This document shows, one piece after another, positions 27,740 through 36,497 of a stretch of 64,000 nucleotides of DNA. Position numbers and translations under genes: made by a program. Under the pieces are notes generated by a model. It was not told where the DNA came from. It worked only from the letters and a program-made list of their open reading frames with translations, and did not search any database. Location: positions 7,341-71,340 of the forward strand of contig CAZFMX010000006.1 in assembly GCA_964520425.1 (NCBI GenBank). The letters are read 5' to 3'. The stretch's first letter is position 1. Each line of letters opens with the position of its first letter. The stretch is from JAFGFY01 sp964520425. Its GTDB lineage: Bacteria > Desulfobacterota > DSM-4660 > Desulfatiglandales > HGW-15.

Positions 27740-28327
27740 TTGGCTAAAAAGAGAAAGCGAACAAAAGGAGAAATTCTCCTCAGCTTCCTTATCCTGGCCA
27801 TACTAGCCCTTATCGGTGTGATGGTCTTCTTTCAGCAGTCTCAATTCAACCCTGCCGTCACAGCACAGAGCGCTTTTGAGGGGGGCATGGAGCAATTCTC
27901 CCCTGGTCCACCCTCAACTTTGGTTCCTCTGCCCGAAGATTTCACTTGGATGACTCCTCTTGAAAGCTTCACTCCTGAAACACTGTATGAAAAGATTGAT
28001 GGACAAGCCGATCTCTACCTCGCATCCGGTTTTCTGGAGTTGAAGAGCCAACGATATGTTCGTACAGATAATCAAGACATGTGGTTCGAAGTCTTCAAGT
28101 ATGACATGGGGACCAAAGAGAATGCCTTCGCGGTGTATAGTCAGCAATACCGTAATGACGGGCATCCGTTGGAATGGGCGGAATTTGCCTATTCCGTGGC
28201 CAATGCGCTTTTCTTTGTACATGGGCACGATTATATGGAAATGAGGGCCGCCAGCACGTCTGACGACTTGGTCACATCCATGCATGAAGTGGCAAAGAAA
28301 TATGTTGAAACCCATACGCTGGAATAG
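27740..28327 (+). CDS. DUF6599 family membrane-anchored protein
   Basis: 195 residues from a TTG start with GGGAG 6 bp upstream. The basic N-terminus (AKKRKRTKGE) precedes a membrane helix (about 13-33). The rest is periplasmic, with LYEKIDGQADLYLASGF, VFKYDMGTKENAFAVYSQQ and YMEMRAASTSDD. This matches the DUF6599 family, which I know as a frequent neighbour of DUF362 and polyferredoxin genes in Deltaproteobacteria. That neighbourhood is reproduced here. Its biochemical role is unknown. Confidence 0.72.
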   Translation: MAKKRKRTKGEILLSFLILAILALIGVMVFFQQSQFNPAVTAQSAFEGGMEQFSPGPPSTLVPLPEDFTWMTPLESFTPETLYEKIDGQADLYLASGFLELKSQRYVRTDNQDMWFEVFKYDMGTKENAFAVYSQQYRNDGHPLEWAEFAYSVANALFFVHGHDYMEMRAASTSDDLVTSMHEVAKKYVETHTLE

Positions 28328-28365
28328 CCGAACGTCTCGGGATTCAGCTGGCTCTTCAAAATGGG

Positions 28366-28530
28366 GAGACCTTTGAAAAATGCTCAATTTTGTTCAAGGT
28401 CAAGGAAGGCGAGAATTCTAACCCTCCCGATTTTCATCGGGATAGCCAGGAATACTCATAGTATTTCGAGGATTAGAATTTAAGTCTGACGCCAAGATTG
28501 GGCAAAAGGGAGCGTTTTTCAAAGATTTCA
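28366..28530. repeat. Dispersed palindromic repeat, copy A
   Basis: The left end GAGACCTTTGAAAAATG and right end GCGTTTTTCAAAGATTTC are near-complementary. Internal landmarks TTGTTCAAGGTCAAG, CCCGATTTTCATCGGG and AGTATTTCGAGGATT also occur in copy B (42256-42453), and several occur in copies C and D. This copy lies between the DUF6599 and DUF362 genes, close to the DUF362 ribosome site. Confidence 0.8.
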
Positions 28531-28551
28531 TAGGATAGACTGGAGTGAAGA

Positions 28552-29550
28552 TTGGCGAATAAAACCCAAAACTCTGATTCAGTTGGAAGGCGGGAATTCC
28601 TCACCCGTTGCACCAAGGCCGGGCTTTCACTGGCCGCAACAGGAGCGTTGGCCTATCATTTCTATGATCCTTTGGGCCCTTCCGGTCGCCAGGAGGTGGA
28701 CGTATTACCCGGCCTGCCCGATTATTCCGTTCCGGAAATGGGAAATAGAATGGCCATTGTCAGAGGTACAGATCGAGCGAAAACAATACAACTAGCCTTT
28801 GAATCCATCGGGGGTTTGGAGAGTTATATCAGACCCGGGGATCGGGTATTATTGAAGGTCAACGCGGCATTTGCTTCACCCCCGATGCTCTGCGCCACGA
28901 GTCATCCCGACCTTGTGGCAGAAGTGGCCGGATTATGCCTGAAGGCTGGTGCTTCCTCGGTCGTTGTAACCGACAATCCCATCAACGATCCGGCTAGCTG
29001 TTTTGCTCTCTCCGGAATCGAAAAGGCCGCGCGGGAAGCCGGTGCCAAAGTCGAGCTTCCTCGTAGAGACGCTTTTCATTCTTTTACGCTTGTGGGGGGG
29101 CGACTGATCCGTGAATGGCCTCTCCTATATACCCCTCTGCAATCGGTAGAGAAAGTCATTGGTATGGCCCCTCTGAAAGATCATCACCGGAGTGGAGCCT
29201 CCATGACACTGAAAAACTGGTATGGGCTCCTGGGAGGGCGACGGAATATATTCCACCAAGATATTCATAATATTATTAAAGAATTATCTATGTTACTTAA
29301 AGCTACTTTTGTTGTTTTGGACGGAACGAAAACCATGATGCGAAACGGCCCAACCGGCGGATCATTATCAGATCTCAAGGAGACTGGGACCATGATCGTC
29401 AGTACCGATCCGGTTGCCGCGGATGCCTACGGCGCTACCTTACTCGAGCGGAGATTAGATGAATTGCCTTTTATCAGGAAGGCCGAAGCCGAAGGGGTCG
29501 GAACGTCTGATTATGCGTCTCTTAATCCGAAAATCCTAACGATTGGTTAA
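28552..29550 (+). CDS. DUF362 domain protein with Tat signal
   Basis: 332 residues from a TTG start. A twin-arginine signal RREFLTRCTKAGLSLAATG (about 13-31) directs export. The DUF362 fold follows, with ALKLKVN-like GDRVLLKVNAAFASPP, SHPDLVAEVAGLCLKAGASSV and GMAPLKDHHRSGASMTLKN. No ferredoxin cysteine motifs are present, unlike longer DUF362 proteins; the neighbouring polyferredoxin may supply Fe-S clusters. Family function is unsettled. It sits between DUF6599 and a NapH-like gene, a recurring trio. Confidence 0.85.
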   Translation: MANKTQNSDSVGRREFLTRCTKAGLSLAATGALAYHFYDPLGPSGRQEVDVLPGLPDYSVPEMGNRMAIVRGTDRAKTIQLAFESIGGLESYIRPGDRVLLKVNAAFASPPMLCATSHPDLVAEVAGLCLKAGASSVVVTDNPINDPASCFALSGIEKAAREAGAKVELPRRDAFHSFTLVGGRLIREWPLLYTPLQSVEKVIGMAPLKDHHRSGASMTLKNWYGLLGGRRNIFHQDIHNIIKELSMLLKATFVVLDGTKTMMRNGPTGGSLSDLKETGTMIVSTDPVAADAYGATLLERRLDELPFIRKAEAEGVGTSDYASLNPKILTIG

Positions 29551-29835
29551 CCCTTAGGGCTTTGAGTTTCACATTCTGCTGTTCTTTTCACGGGAGCCTC
29601 GTTTCATCCGGTCAATGAATTGAGATTTTTAAAAGTGAACCTTCGCGCTAATCCAATGGTGGTGAAGTCTTTTCCGATTGACTGTCGGGAGGCCTGGAAT
29701 CAAGGAAACGACTTCATCACCATTGAATCGGTGTTCAAACATAAGAGTCAGAGCATTGCGTACGCATGAACGGATGAATCAGCGACTCCCATGCTCAAAA
29801 CTCGATAACAGGGGTCAAACTGATAGGCTGAACTT

Positions 29836-31785
29836 ATGGGAATCCGGACAGTTAGACGAATTACTCAAGGCTTTTTTCTTCTGCTCTTCCTCTGGTTTTG
29901 TGCTGCATCGAACCTGGGCGAGCAGTGGTGGCAATTAAGAGGATGGCCCATCAACTGGTTCCTTCAACTGGATCCTCTAGTCGGTCTCGGAACCCTGTTG
30001 AGCACCCACAGCCTCTATTCCGGTCTCCTCTGGGGACTCGCCACAGTCGCCTTGACCATTATTCTGGGAAGGTTTTTTTGCGGGTGGCTTTGCCCTTTTG
30101 GATGCATCCATCAGATGGTGGGGGTGCTGAGTAAGCGAAAGCTAAAGGTTCGGGACCGGATTAAACTCAACTCATATCGTCGCTCCCAGGGCATCAAATA
30201 CTGGATACTGGTTTTTCTCCTTAGTGCGGCTGCAGGGGATTTGCTCGCCTTTATCATCCACACGCCTACACGGCAAACAACCCTCTTTTGGCTTTTGGTG
30301 ATCTTTATCCTCCTCTTTGTGGGCTTTAAGGCTGCACAAAAAGAAGGCGTCCGACCCAGAAAGTCCATGATCATCGTCTTGGGGATAGCGCTTCTATGGG
30401 CGGTTCTCTGTCGCTTTGCAGATACTCAGGTATTATTGCCCGTCACCCTTCAGACCGGATTGCTGGACCCCATTCCTCTCTTCTATAGGTCTGTCAATTT
30501 AGTCATATTGCCTCTATTAGATGGTGCAGGCTTTCATCTGAATCCAAACGAGCGGATCTACGATGGGGTGTGTATCATCGGCCTCGTGTTTGTGACGGCG
30601 GTCTTGCTTAACCTTTTCATTCCCCGTTTTTATTGTCGATTTATCTGCCCTTTAGGCGCCCTCTTCGGTGTCCTGAACCGATTTTCCATCTGGCGAGTCC
30701 GTAAAAAAGATATGGAGGCCTGCAAGGAATGTCATCTTTGTGAACAGAATTGCGAAGGGGCATGTCAACCCTCTACTCAAATTCATGTCAGTGAATGTGT
30801 ACTCTGCCTCAATTGCCTTGAAGACTGCCCCCACGGCTTGATGGGATACGGCATTAGGCCCTCTAAGACAGGCGAGGTCATATCCCCTGATGTCTCGAGG
30901 CGTGAGTTCACGGTGGCTTTAATTGCCGGGGTGATCTCTGTCCCTATGGTCCGATTGAGTGGACATATCGGTCCCAATTGGAACCCTGTCCTCATTCGCC
31001 CGCCTGGTGCTCTGCGAGAGGAAGATTTCCTCACACGCTGTATTAAATGTGGACAATGCATGCGAGTGTGCCCCACGAACGTGATCCAACCCGCGGGACT
31101 CTCCGGCGGAATCGAAGGGATTTGGACGCCGGAACTCAATTTCCGTGTTGGCACCAGTGGATGCCAATTCAATTGCATCGCCTGTGGGAATGTCTGTCCC
31201 ACCGCGGCGATTCGTCCCCTGAGCCTTGATGAACGCTTGGGCACAAATGATTTTTCAGAAAACGGGCCGATTCGTATCGGAACGGCCTTTGTTGACAAGG
31301 GAAGGTGTCTTCCTTGGGCCATGGAGCGCCCATGTATCGTCTGTCAGGAGAATTGCCCCGTCAGCCCGAAGGCCATTACAACCCAGGTCCAATACAGTGT
31401 CATTCACAAAGACAATGTCCTAACGATCAAAGGTATTGACACCTTGGAGATTCAATTGCTAAACGGTGGTTTAATACCGGAACGCTACGCTACCGGAGAC
31501 TACTATCTTCGGATTGATAGACAGAGTGACGAGGGCGCACTGCGACAGATTGTCTCTAACACAACGGACACGCTTACCGTCTCCGCCTCTGAGGAATCGG
31601 TTGGAGTTCCGTCAGAAGATACAACGATTGAAATCGTCATTCGCCTCCAGAAACCGGTTGTGGATCCAGAGCGCTGCATAGGATGCGGGGTCTGCCAACA
31701 TGAATGTCCGGTCAAGGGAAAACGAGCTATTCGAGTCAGCGCAGAGAATGAAACCAGAAACCGTGACCACCGTCTGCTGGTTTAA
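29836..31785 (+). CDS. NapH/NapG-like fused membrane polyferredoxin
   Basis: 649 residues. The N-terminal half is NapH-like, with about five membrane helices and cytoplasmic motifs FCGWLCPFGC (near 81) and CRFICPLG (near 267). Then come ferredoxin motifs CKECHLCEQNC and CVLCLNCLEDCP (296-332). An internal twin-arginine motif SRREF precedes a hydrophobic stretch (about 353-375). A second, NapG-like ferredoxin unit has CIKCGQCMRVCP (402), CQFNCIACGNVCP (443), CIVCQENCP (500) and CIGCGVCQHECP (614). It likely moves electrons between quinol and a periplasmic partner, with Fe-S clusters on both sides of the membrane. Partner proteins are probably the DUF362 and DUF6599 products. Confidence 0.85.
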   Translation: MGIRTVRRITQGFFLLLFLWFCAASNLGEQWWQLRGWPINWFLQLDPLVGLGTLLSTHSLYSGLLWGLATVALTIILGRFFCGWLCPFGCIHQMVGVLSKRKLKVRDRIKLNSYRRSQGIKYWILVFLLSAAAGDLLAFIIHTPTRQTTLFWLLVIFILLFVGFKAAQKEGVRPRKSMIIVLGIALLWAVLCRFADTQVLLPVTLQTGLLDPIPLFYRSVNLVILPLLDGAGFHLNPNERIYDGVCIIGLVFVTAVLLNLFIPRFYCRFICPLGALFGVLNRFSIWRVRKKDMEACKECHLCEQNCEGACQPSTQIHVSECVLCLNCLEDCPHGLMGYGIRPSKTGEVISPDVSRREFTVALIAGVISVPMVRLSGHIGPNWNPVLIRPPGALREEDFLTRCIKCGQCMRVCPTNVIQPAGLSGGIEGIWTPELNFRVGTSGCQFNCIACGNVCPTAAIRPLSLDERLGTNDFSENGPIRIGTAFVDKGRCLPWAMERPCIVCQENCPVSPKAITTQVQYSVIHKDNVLTIKGIDTLEIQLLNGGLIPERYATGDYYLRIDRQSDEGALRQIVSNTTDTLTVSASEESVGVPSEDTTIEIVIRLQKPVVDPERCIGCGVCQHECPVKGKRAIRVSAENETRNRDHRLLV

Positions 31786-32119
31786 TCCCAACGTTGCATA
31801 AAAAACATGACAGGGAGATTTAAAACCAATAATATCAAGGCGTTTGGTGTAATAAGAGGCTATTCCTAGAAATAACCAAATGTGAATTCCAGGATCATCA
31901 AATTCATTTGTCATGTTTTTTACCCTATGGGAAATCCGAAGATACTATATCTCCTTTGTTGTCAAGGGTTCGCGGTATGTGGCTACAGCTTCACCCTTGA
32001 CGCCTCGGATCTACAACATCCTCGACTTTTGCAATGATAGGGTTAAGTCATCCGTTTGACCGGCTCTTATCGTGTTCATTACACCGTTGAGTGTTTCGGT
32101 TCTTTCATACTCAATCCCA
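31786..32119. other. Intergenic region with a long inverted repeat
   Basis: It contains perfect 13-bp inverted arms AAAAAACATGACA (31800-31812) and TGTCATGTTTTTT (31909-31921), 96 bp apart, with T-rich sequence at the right end. The element may be a dispersed repeat or a long-stem terminator for the polyferredoxin gene. Sequence CTAGAAATAACC/CTAGAAACAACCC with GTTGCATAAAAA-type neighbours also occurs at 18160-18200, hinting at a second partial copy. The remaining ~200 bp show no gene. Confidence 0.5.
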
Positions 32120-32154
32120 AAGAGCCTGGTCTCTCAAACCAGGCTCTTTTATCA
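32120..32154 (+). terminator. Strong intrinsic terminator upstream of icd
   Basis: A 12-bp perfect stem AAAGAGCCTGGT/ACCAGGCTCTTT (32120-32131 and 32139-32150) with a 7-nt loop and T-rich flank. It lies upstream of the isocitrate dehydrogenase coding start and probably insulates it from the polyferredoxin operon. Because the stem begins and ends in A/T runs it could also work in the reverse direction. Confidence 0.75.
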
Positions 32155-32219
32155 CAAAAAAATCGAAGCAGACGCGGAAGGAAGGTTTTAACGGAAATGC
32201 GAGAAAAAGGATATACACC

Positions 32220-33434
32220 GTGAAAACAGGACAAAAAATCGAGTTCTCCAACGGTGAGTTCAAGGTGCCGGCACATCCGATTATTCCCTACATCGAAGGA
32301 GACGGCATAGGCCCGGATATATGGCGGGCTGCCGTCAGGGTCATTGACCGTGCTGTTGAATTGTGCTGGCCGGGCTCCCGGCGGATTGCCTGGAAGGAAG
32401 TCCTTGCAGGTGAAAAAGCCTACAAACAGAATAGGGACTGGCTTCCTGAGGAGACTCTAAACGCGTTCCGGGAATATAGAATCGGCATCAAGGGGCCGTT
32501 GACCACGCCTGTTGGCGAAGGGATTCGAAGCCTCAATGTCGCCGTCAGACAGGCCCTTGATCTTTACGCCTGCGTGCGGCCTGTCCGGTATTTCCCGGGC
32601 GTCCCCAGTCCGGTCAAGGAACCCCACAAGGTGGATATGATCGTTTTTCGAGAAAATACTGAGGACATCTACGCAGGGTTCGAGCTTGAGAAGGGGAAAG
32701 AAGAAACCCATCATCTGATGGACCATCTCTTCGAGGTATACGGCTGGAAAATCCGTGAAGACTCCGGAATCGGGATCAAACCCATCAGTAAGACCGGCAG
32801 TCGAAGACTTATTCGGGCAGCCATAAATTACGCTCTGCGCTATCATCGTAGGAATGTCACCCTTGTGCACAAAGGGAACATTCAGAAGTATACGGAAGGT
32901 GCATTTCGAAAATGGGGCTATCAACTCGCTAAGGAAGAGTATGCTGAACAGACAATCCTGTGGGAAGATGTTATGGATACGCCGCCGAAAGACAAAATCC
33001 TGATCAAGGATACCATCGCCGACATTTTTTTTCAGCAAACACTGACAAGGCCTGAGGAATTTGACGTTATTGCTACCACTAACCTGAATGGAGACTACAT
33101 CTCCGATGCCCTCGCGGCTCAAGTGGGCGGTATAGGGATGGTACCCGGCGCGAATATTAATTATCAAAGCGGGTACGCCGTCTTTGAAGCCACCCATGGT
33201 ACGGCACCGAAATACGCGGGCCTAGACAAGGTCAATCCCACCTCAATCATCTTGAGCGGGGCTATGATGCTTGATTTTATGGGATGGTCTAAGGCAGCCA
33301 AGCTCATAGAGAAAGGACTGGAAAAGACCATTCTCTCCAAAAAAGTGACTTATGATCTAGCCAGACTCATGGCGGGCGCAGAAGAAGTGACCTGCTCCCA
33401 GTTCAGCATTTATGTCTGCGAAAACATGAAGTGA
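32220..33434 (+). CDS. icd: NADP-type isocitrate dehydrogenase
   Basis: About 404 residues from a GTG at 32220. An in-frame extension exists further upstream but runs through a perfect terminator hairpin, and AAAGGA lies 8 bp before the GTG, so I take the shorter start. Family motifs include PIIPYIEGDGIGPDIW, IKGPLTTPVGEGIRSLNVAVRQ (with the Ser that isocitrate binds), VIFRENTEDIYAGFE-like FRENTEDIYAG, and ATHGTAPKYAG. It oxidatively decarboxylates isocitrate to 2-oxoglutarate in the (possibly reversed or split) TCA cycle. The gene stands alone and converges on the cyclase-like gene with 7 bp between stops. Confidence 0.93.
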   Translation: MKTGQKIEFSNGEFKVPAHPIIPYIEGDGIGPDIWRAAVRVIDRAVELCWPGSRRIAWKEVLAGEKAYKQNRDWLPEETLNAFREYRIGIKGPLTTPVGEGIRSLNVAVRQALDLYACVRPVRYFPGVPSPVKEPHKVDMIVFRENTEDIYAGFELEKGKEETHHLMDHLFEVYGWKIREDSGIGIKPISKTGSRRLIRAAINYALRYHRRNVTLVHKGNIQKYTEGAFRKWGYQLAKEEYAEQTILWEDVMDTPPKDKILIKDTIADIFFQQTLTRPEEFDVIATTNLNGDYISDALAAQVGGIGMVPGANINYQSGYAVFEATHGTAPKYAGLDKVNPTSIILSGAMMLDFMGWSKAAKLIEKGLEKTILSKKVTYDLARLMAGAEEVTCSQFSIYVCENMK

Positions 33435-33441
33435 AAGGGGG

Positions 33442-34551
33442 TTAAGAATGGAGTTGCTCCGAAGTCTCAAACTCCGTCATCTTCCTTCGTGCCTCAGGAT
33501 GATTGGGATTGTGTAAAAGGATGTCTCCGTAAGTTTTCCGGGCTATATCTTGTCTTCCCGTTGTTTCAAGAATTCTGGCCTTGTGCAAGAGAGCGGCCTT
33601 ATTTCTAGGCTCCAGCTTCAAGGATTCTTCAAAATACTGCAGGGCCCTTTCCAGGTTGTGAATACCCTTTCCATAAATGTGAAACCAGCCAAGCATGTTG
33701 TAGATAACGGGCTTATACGCTGCCACTTCCAGTGCCTGTTCTGCAACCCGAATGGCATGGTTTTCCAAATAGTCGTGTTTGCCTAAGGCGATCAAAGAAG
33801 CATAATATCGAAGGAGGGTAATGAATACCCATGGTTCGGCCATAGGCTGATTCACGGCATAGTGCATTTTCTCCACCAGTCCATTCTTAAAATCTGCCGG
33901 CATAGAAGGCAGGAGTTCAGAGTGGATGAAAGAAATAATTTCGAAGACCGGCATATCTTGGCCAAGGCCTTTGAACGCCAAGCTCTGAGGTGGGCCGAAA
34001 ACCACGTTGAGTGAATTGTGTTCTTGACACTTTCTACGAAGGCTATCACCAACCATGACTTGATAACTCTTACCTCTCCGTGACGTGGATTCGATGCGTT
34101 TGGTGATATTGATGGCATATCCCTCGACACTGGGCCTGACATCTCCCGTCTTTACACGCCACGCCCTCACACCTTTCACAACTTTTCCACAATTGATTCC
34201 CACCCCGATCCGCGAGACGAGACGCCCCTCCTTTAGTATTCTCTCATTGAAATCAGATACCAGCCAGGCGAGTTTCATTTTTACAGCCATGAGAAGGGCA
34301 TTTCGCACATCATATTGGGTTGCACCTGAATAAAGAAAGACCCTTATCTCGTCACCGGTAATGGACCAGGAACAATCAGATCCATCCCCTTCGTAATCGT
34401 ATTGCTCCAAATGGGCTGAGACAATCTCATACATGGTGCTCTGGAAATGGACAATCATATCGTCATATTCCTGGAGTGTCAGGTTCTTCGACATTTCTGT
34501 GCTGTTCACAAGATCAGCGATAAGGATAGTTGCAAGGACGCTTTCTTTCAT
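33442..34551 (-). CDS. Class III adenylate/guanylate cyclase domain protein with TPRs
   Basis: 369 residues. The N-terminal ~200 form a class III cyclase homology domain: ILIADLVNSTEMSK carries the first metal aspartate, ITGDEIRVF the second, and VGINCGKVVKG and GYAINITKRIES complete the fold. The C-terminal third (about 235-360) holds TPR-like helices, clearest at ALQYFEESLKLEPRNKAALLHKARIL and the following repeat, given here only by position. There is no membrane segment. Whether it makes cAMP cannot be told; some such domains are signalling or effector modules without activity. It converges with icd. Confidence 0.82.
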   Translation of the reverse strand: MKESVLATILIADLVNSTEMSKNLTLQEYDDMIVHFQSTMYEIVSAHLEQYDYEGDGSDCSWSITGDEIRVFLYSGATQYDVRNALLMAVKMKLAWLVSDFNERILKEGRLVSRIGVGINCGKVVKGVRAWRVKTGDVRPSVEGYAINITKRIESTSRRGKSYQVMVGDSLRRKCQEHNSLNVVFGPPQSLAFKGLGQDMPVFEIISFIHSELLPSMPADFKNGLVEKMHYAVNQPMAEPWVFITLLRYYASLIALGKHDYLENHAIRVAEQALEVAAYKPVIYNMLGWFHIYGKGIHNLERALQYFEESLKLEPRNKAALLHKARILETTGRQDIARKTYGDILLHNPNHPEARRKMTEFETSEQLHS

Positions 34552-34631
34552 GGCATATGATTAATGGTATTCTCTAACCTGCCCCCTATCTCAATTAAGC
34601 GGGTCTGTAGGGATAGGTTTCGTGACGACCA

Positions 34632-35144
34632 TCATAACTCAAGATCGATGGTCCGTTCCTGTAGTTCGATCTTCATCCTCTGAACATCATTTGAGAGATT
34701 TTCAAGCTTCTGGGATAATTCTTGCAGCTCTTCTTTATTATCCACTGCCTTTCTGTTTATGGTATCCTGGATTTTACCGATTGAGGTGTTCATAGACGTC
34801 TCTATAGAGGCTTTTGTAGATGCCATTAAACGGGAACTCTCTTCCGAAGTGGACTTTCTGATCTCTTTGAGGGATGTATTGACTTTTTCAAGAATCCCAT
34901 TCAATTTGGTCAAAAGCTGATTTATTGTGTCATCGGTATACTTCTTGAGCCCTGCAATCCTCTGATTCAGATCGTCGGATGTTTCCTCTCTTTGTTCCTG
35001 TAAAACGGAAATTTTCCTCTCGGTTTTGGCCACTTTTTGCTTTATGCCTTTTAGAGTAACCAAGGCCCAAGCAGAAACGAAGACTGCAAAGAGCAAGAAA
35101 ATGATAATCAGATAACCTGGAATCCCCGACAACTCATTCATCAT
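34632..35144 (-). CDS. Single-pass membrane coiled-coil protein
   Basis: 170 residues: an N-terminal membrane helix (about 8-30, LIIIFLLFAVFVSAWALVTL), then almost pure coiled coil to the C-terminus with heptad-like spacing (KVAKTERKISVLQEQ, LTKLNGILEKVNTSLKEI, ELSQKLENLSNDVQRMKIEL). No family is recognisable with confidence. It follows the cyclase-TPR gene's promoter side by about 80 bp on the same strand, so both may be co-transcribed from here. Function unknown. Confidence 0.7.
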   Translation of the reverse strand: MMNELSGIPGYLIIIFLLFAVFVSAWALVTLKGIKQKVAKTERKISVLQEQREETSDDLNQRIAGLKKYTDDTINQLLTKLNGILEKVNTSLKEIRKSTSEESSRLMASTKASIETSMNTSIGKIQDTINRKAVDNKEELQELSQKLENLSNDVQRMKIELQERTIDLEL

Positions 35145-35316
35145 CAGATCCTCCCCGTTCCCTTGACCATCAGAATTTGTCGCATTAGGTCCTTCCCAAT
35201 ATCAGATTGTGCCCAATTAGCTCTACATTTGTCTTTATCCTTTAGATTATTACATATTTATCCAAAAAATACCAGACTGAATGTTAAGCATCCTTTCTAA
35301 AATACACTATTTCTTC

Positions 35317-35345
35317 TTGACAAGCCTTGTTATGAGATTTATAAA
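35317..35345 (+). promoter_or_regulatory. Sigma70-type promoter of the rubrerythrin-perR cluster
   Basis: TTGACA (35317-35322), a 17-bp spacer and TATAAA (35340-35345) match the consensus almost perfectly. The predicted start site falls inside the palindromic operator just downstream. The first gene, a rubrerythrin, begins at 35432. Confidence 0.8.
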
Positions 35346-35349
35346 AGAA

Positions 35350-35370
35350 TAATAGTAATCATTCCTATTA
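35350..35370. promoter_or_regulatory. PerR/Fur-like operator
   Basis: A 21-bp near-perfect palindrome TAATAGTAATCATTCCTATTA centred on 35360 has only two mismatched pairs off the centre. The AATAAT...AATCATT pattern resembles the Fur-superfamily box. It begins 4 bp after the -10 box, where a bound repressor would block initiation. A PerR-type regulator is the second gene of the transcript, so autoregulation is likely. Confidence 0.75.
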
Positions 35371-35431
35371 ATATAACCGTGTGTACTCGTTTTCACAAAG
35401 AAACTAAACCTTTATATAGATGGAGTATCTT

Positions 35432-35941
35432 ATGACAGATCTGAAAGGAACGCTGACAGAAAAGGACCTTCAAGAGGCTTTTGCAGGGGAATCCCAGGCC
35501 AACCGTAAGTATCTTGCATTTGCAAAACAGGCGGAGAAGGAAGGATATTCACAAGTGGCCAAGCTCTTCAGGGCGGCCGCTGAGGCCGAGACGGTTCACG
35601 CTCATAATCACCTCCGTGCCCTTGATGGCATCAAAAGCACAGCGGAGAACCTCCAGGAAGCCCTTGAGGGAGAAATTCATGAATTTAAGAACATGTACCC
35701 TGACATGATTGAACATGCACAGAAGGAAGGCATCAAGGCCGGCGAGAGGACTTTCCGCTACGCAAATGATGTCGAGAAGGTTCACGCGGGGCTCTATCGT
35801 AGGGCCCTGGACAGTCTGGAAAACCTCAATGAGACAGACTATTATGTCTGTCCCGTATGTGGTTATACCTGTGAAGATAAGGCCCCTGAAAAGTGTCCGG
35901 TCTGTAATGCCAAAGGCAGTGTCTTTTTTAAAGTGGAATAG
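35432..35941 (+). CDS. Rubrerythrin-family protein with C-terminal rubredoxin centre
   Basis: About 169 residues. The N-terminal ferritin-like di-iron domain has EAFAGESQANRKYLAFA, AAAEAETVHAHNHLRAL and the second-half EIHEF and EKVHAGLY helices. The C-terminus holds rubredoxin-type knuckles CPVCGYTC and CPVCNAKG. I start at ATG 35432, which has GGAG 6 bp upstream, rather than the in-frame ATG at 35420. Rubrerythrins reduce hydrogen peroxide to water using rubredoxin electrons. It is the first gene behind the PerR-type promoter/operator, so it should be induced by peroxide. Confidence 0.92.
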   Translation: MTDLKGTLTEKDLQEAFAGESQANRKYLAFAKQAEKEGYSQVAKLFRAAAEAETVHAHNHLRALDGIKSTAENLQEALEGEIHEFKNMYPDMIEHAQKEGIKAGERTFRYANDVEKVHAGLYRRALDSLENLNETDYYVCPVCGYTCEDKAPEKCPVCNAKGSVFFKVE

Positions 35942-36028
35942 TCTCGAGCCGCTACTCCAGAAAAGACTCCAAGCCGCCTTAACAATAGGACTCTTCAAGG
36001 GGTCGATCACGTGATGAGAGGAGGTCCT

Positions 36029-36481
36029 TTGCATTCCAACCAGAAATTCAGGATGACCCACCAGCGAAAGATGATACTGGAGGAGGTCAAAAGGGTCCAT
36101 ACTCATCCCACTGCCGATGAAGTCTATGAAATCGTGCGTAAAAAGATCTCCCGGATTAGTATGGGGACGGTCTATCGTAACCTGGATGTCCTTGTGAAAA
36201 ACGGACTCATACGGAAGATAAATCCAGGTCAGGGCCACCCTCAGATGCGTTTTGACGCCAAAACCGAGGACCATTATCACATCACTTGTATGGGTTGCGG
36301 CAGTATTGAGGACCTCCCTGTGAACTCTCCGGATGCCGCCTTGAATAATCTGACAAAAACGCTTCTAAGGGCGACAGAGTATCGAATCGCCGGGCATCAT
36401 CTCGATTTTTACGGGTTGTGCCCAATGTGTACCCAGGAGGAGGAATCCTCCCTTGGCGAGAAGATGAAAGAATTTGAGTAG
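36029..36481 (+). CDS. perR: Fur-family regulator, PerR type
   Basis: About 150 residues. A winged helix-turn-helix domain is seen in RMTHQRKMILEEV, HPTADEVYEIV and ISMGTVYRNLDVLVKNGL. The metal-binding dimer domain contains HYHITCMGCGSIEDL, with CxxC, and a second CPMC pair near the end for structural zinc. I choose the TTG at 36029 because AGAGGAGGT lies just upstream; a GTG/ATG pair at 36011/36014 would place that site inside the coding region. It is encoded among rubrerythrins and desulfoferrodoxin, so peroxide sensing is more likely than iron sensing. Confidence 0.88.
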   Translation: MHSNQKFRMTHQRKMILEEVKRVHTHPTADEVYEIVRKKISRISMGTVYRNLDVLVKNGLIRKINPGQGHPQMRFDAKTEDHYHITCMGCGSIEDLPVNSPDAALNNLTKTLLRATEYRIAGHHLDFYGLCPMCTQEEESSLGEKMKEFE

Positions 36482-36497
36482 ACGAAGGAGGGATATC

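Noticed and set aside
32091..32219. Upstream extension of isocitrate dehydrogenase
   Set aside because: It would translate through a perfect terminator hairpin and the family N-terminus begins at the GTG at 32220, which has a ribosome site.
32457..33197. 246-codon minus-strand frame inside icd
   Set aside because: Antisense to a clearly conserved enzyme; no motif visible.
35549..36280. 243-codon minus-strand frame across rubrerythrin and perR
   Set aside because: It is antisense to two recognised genes and has no domain.
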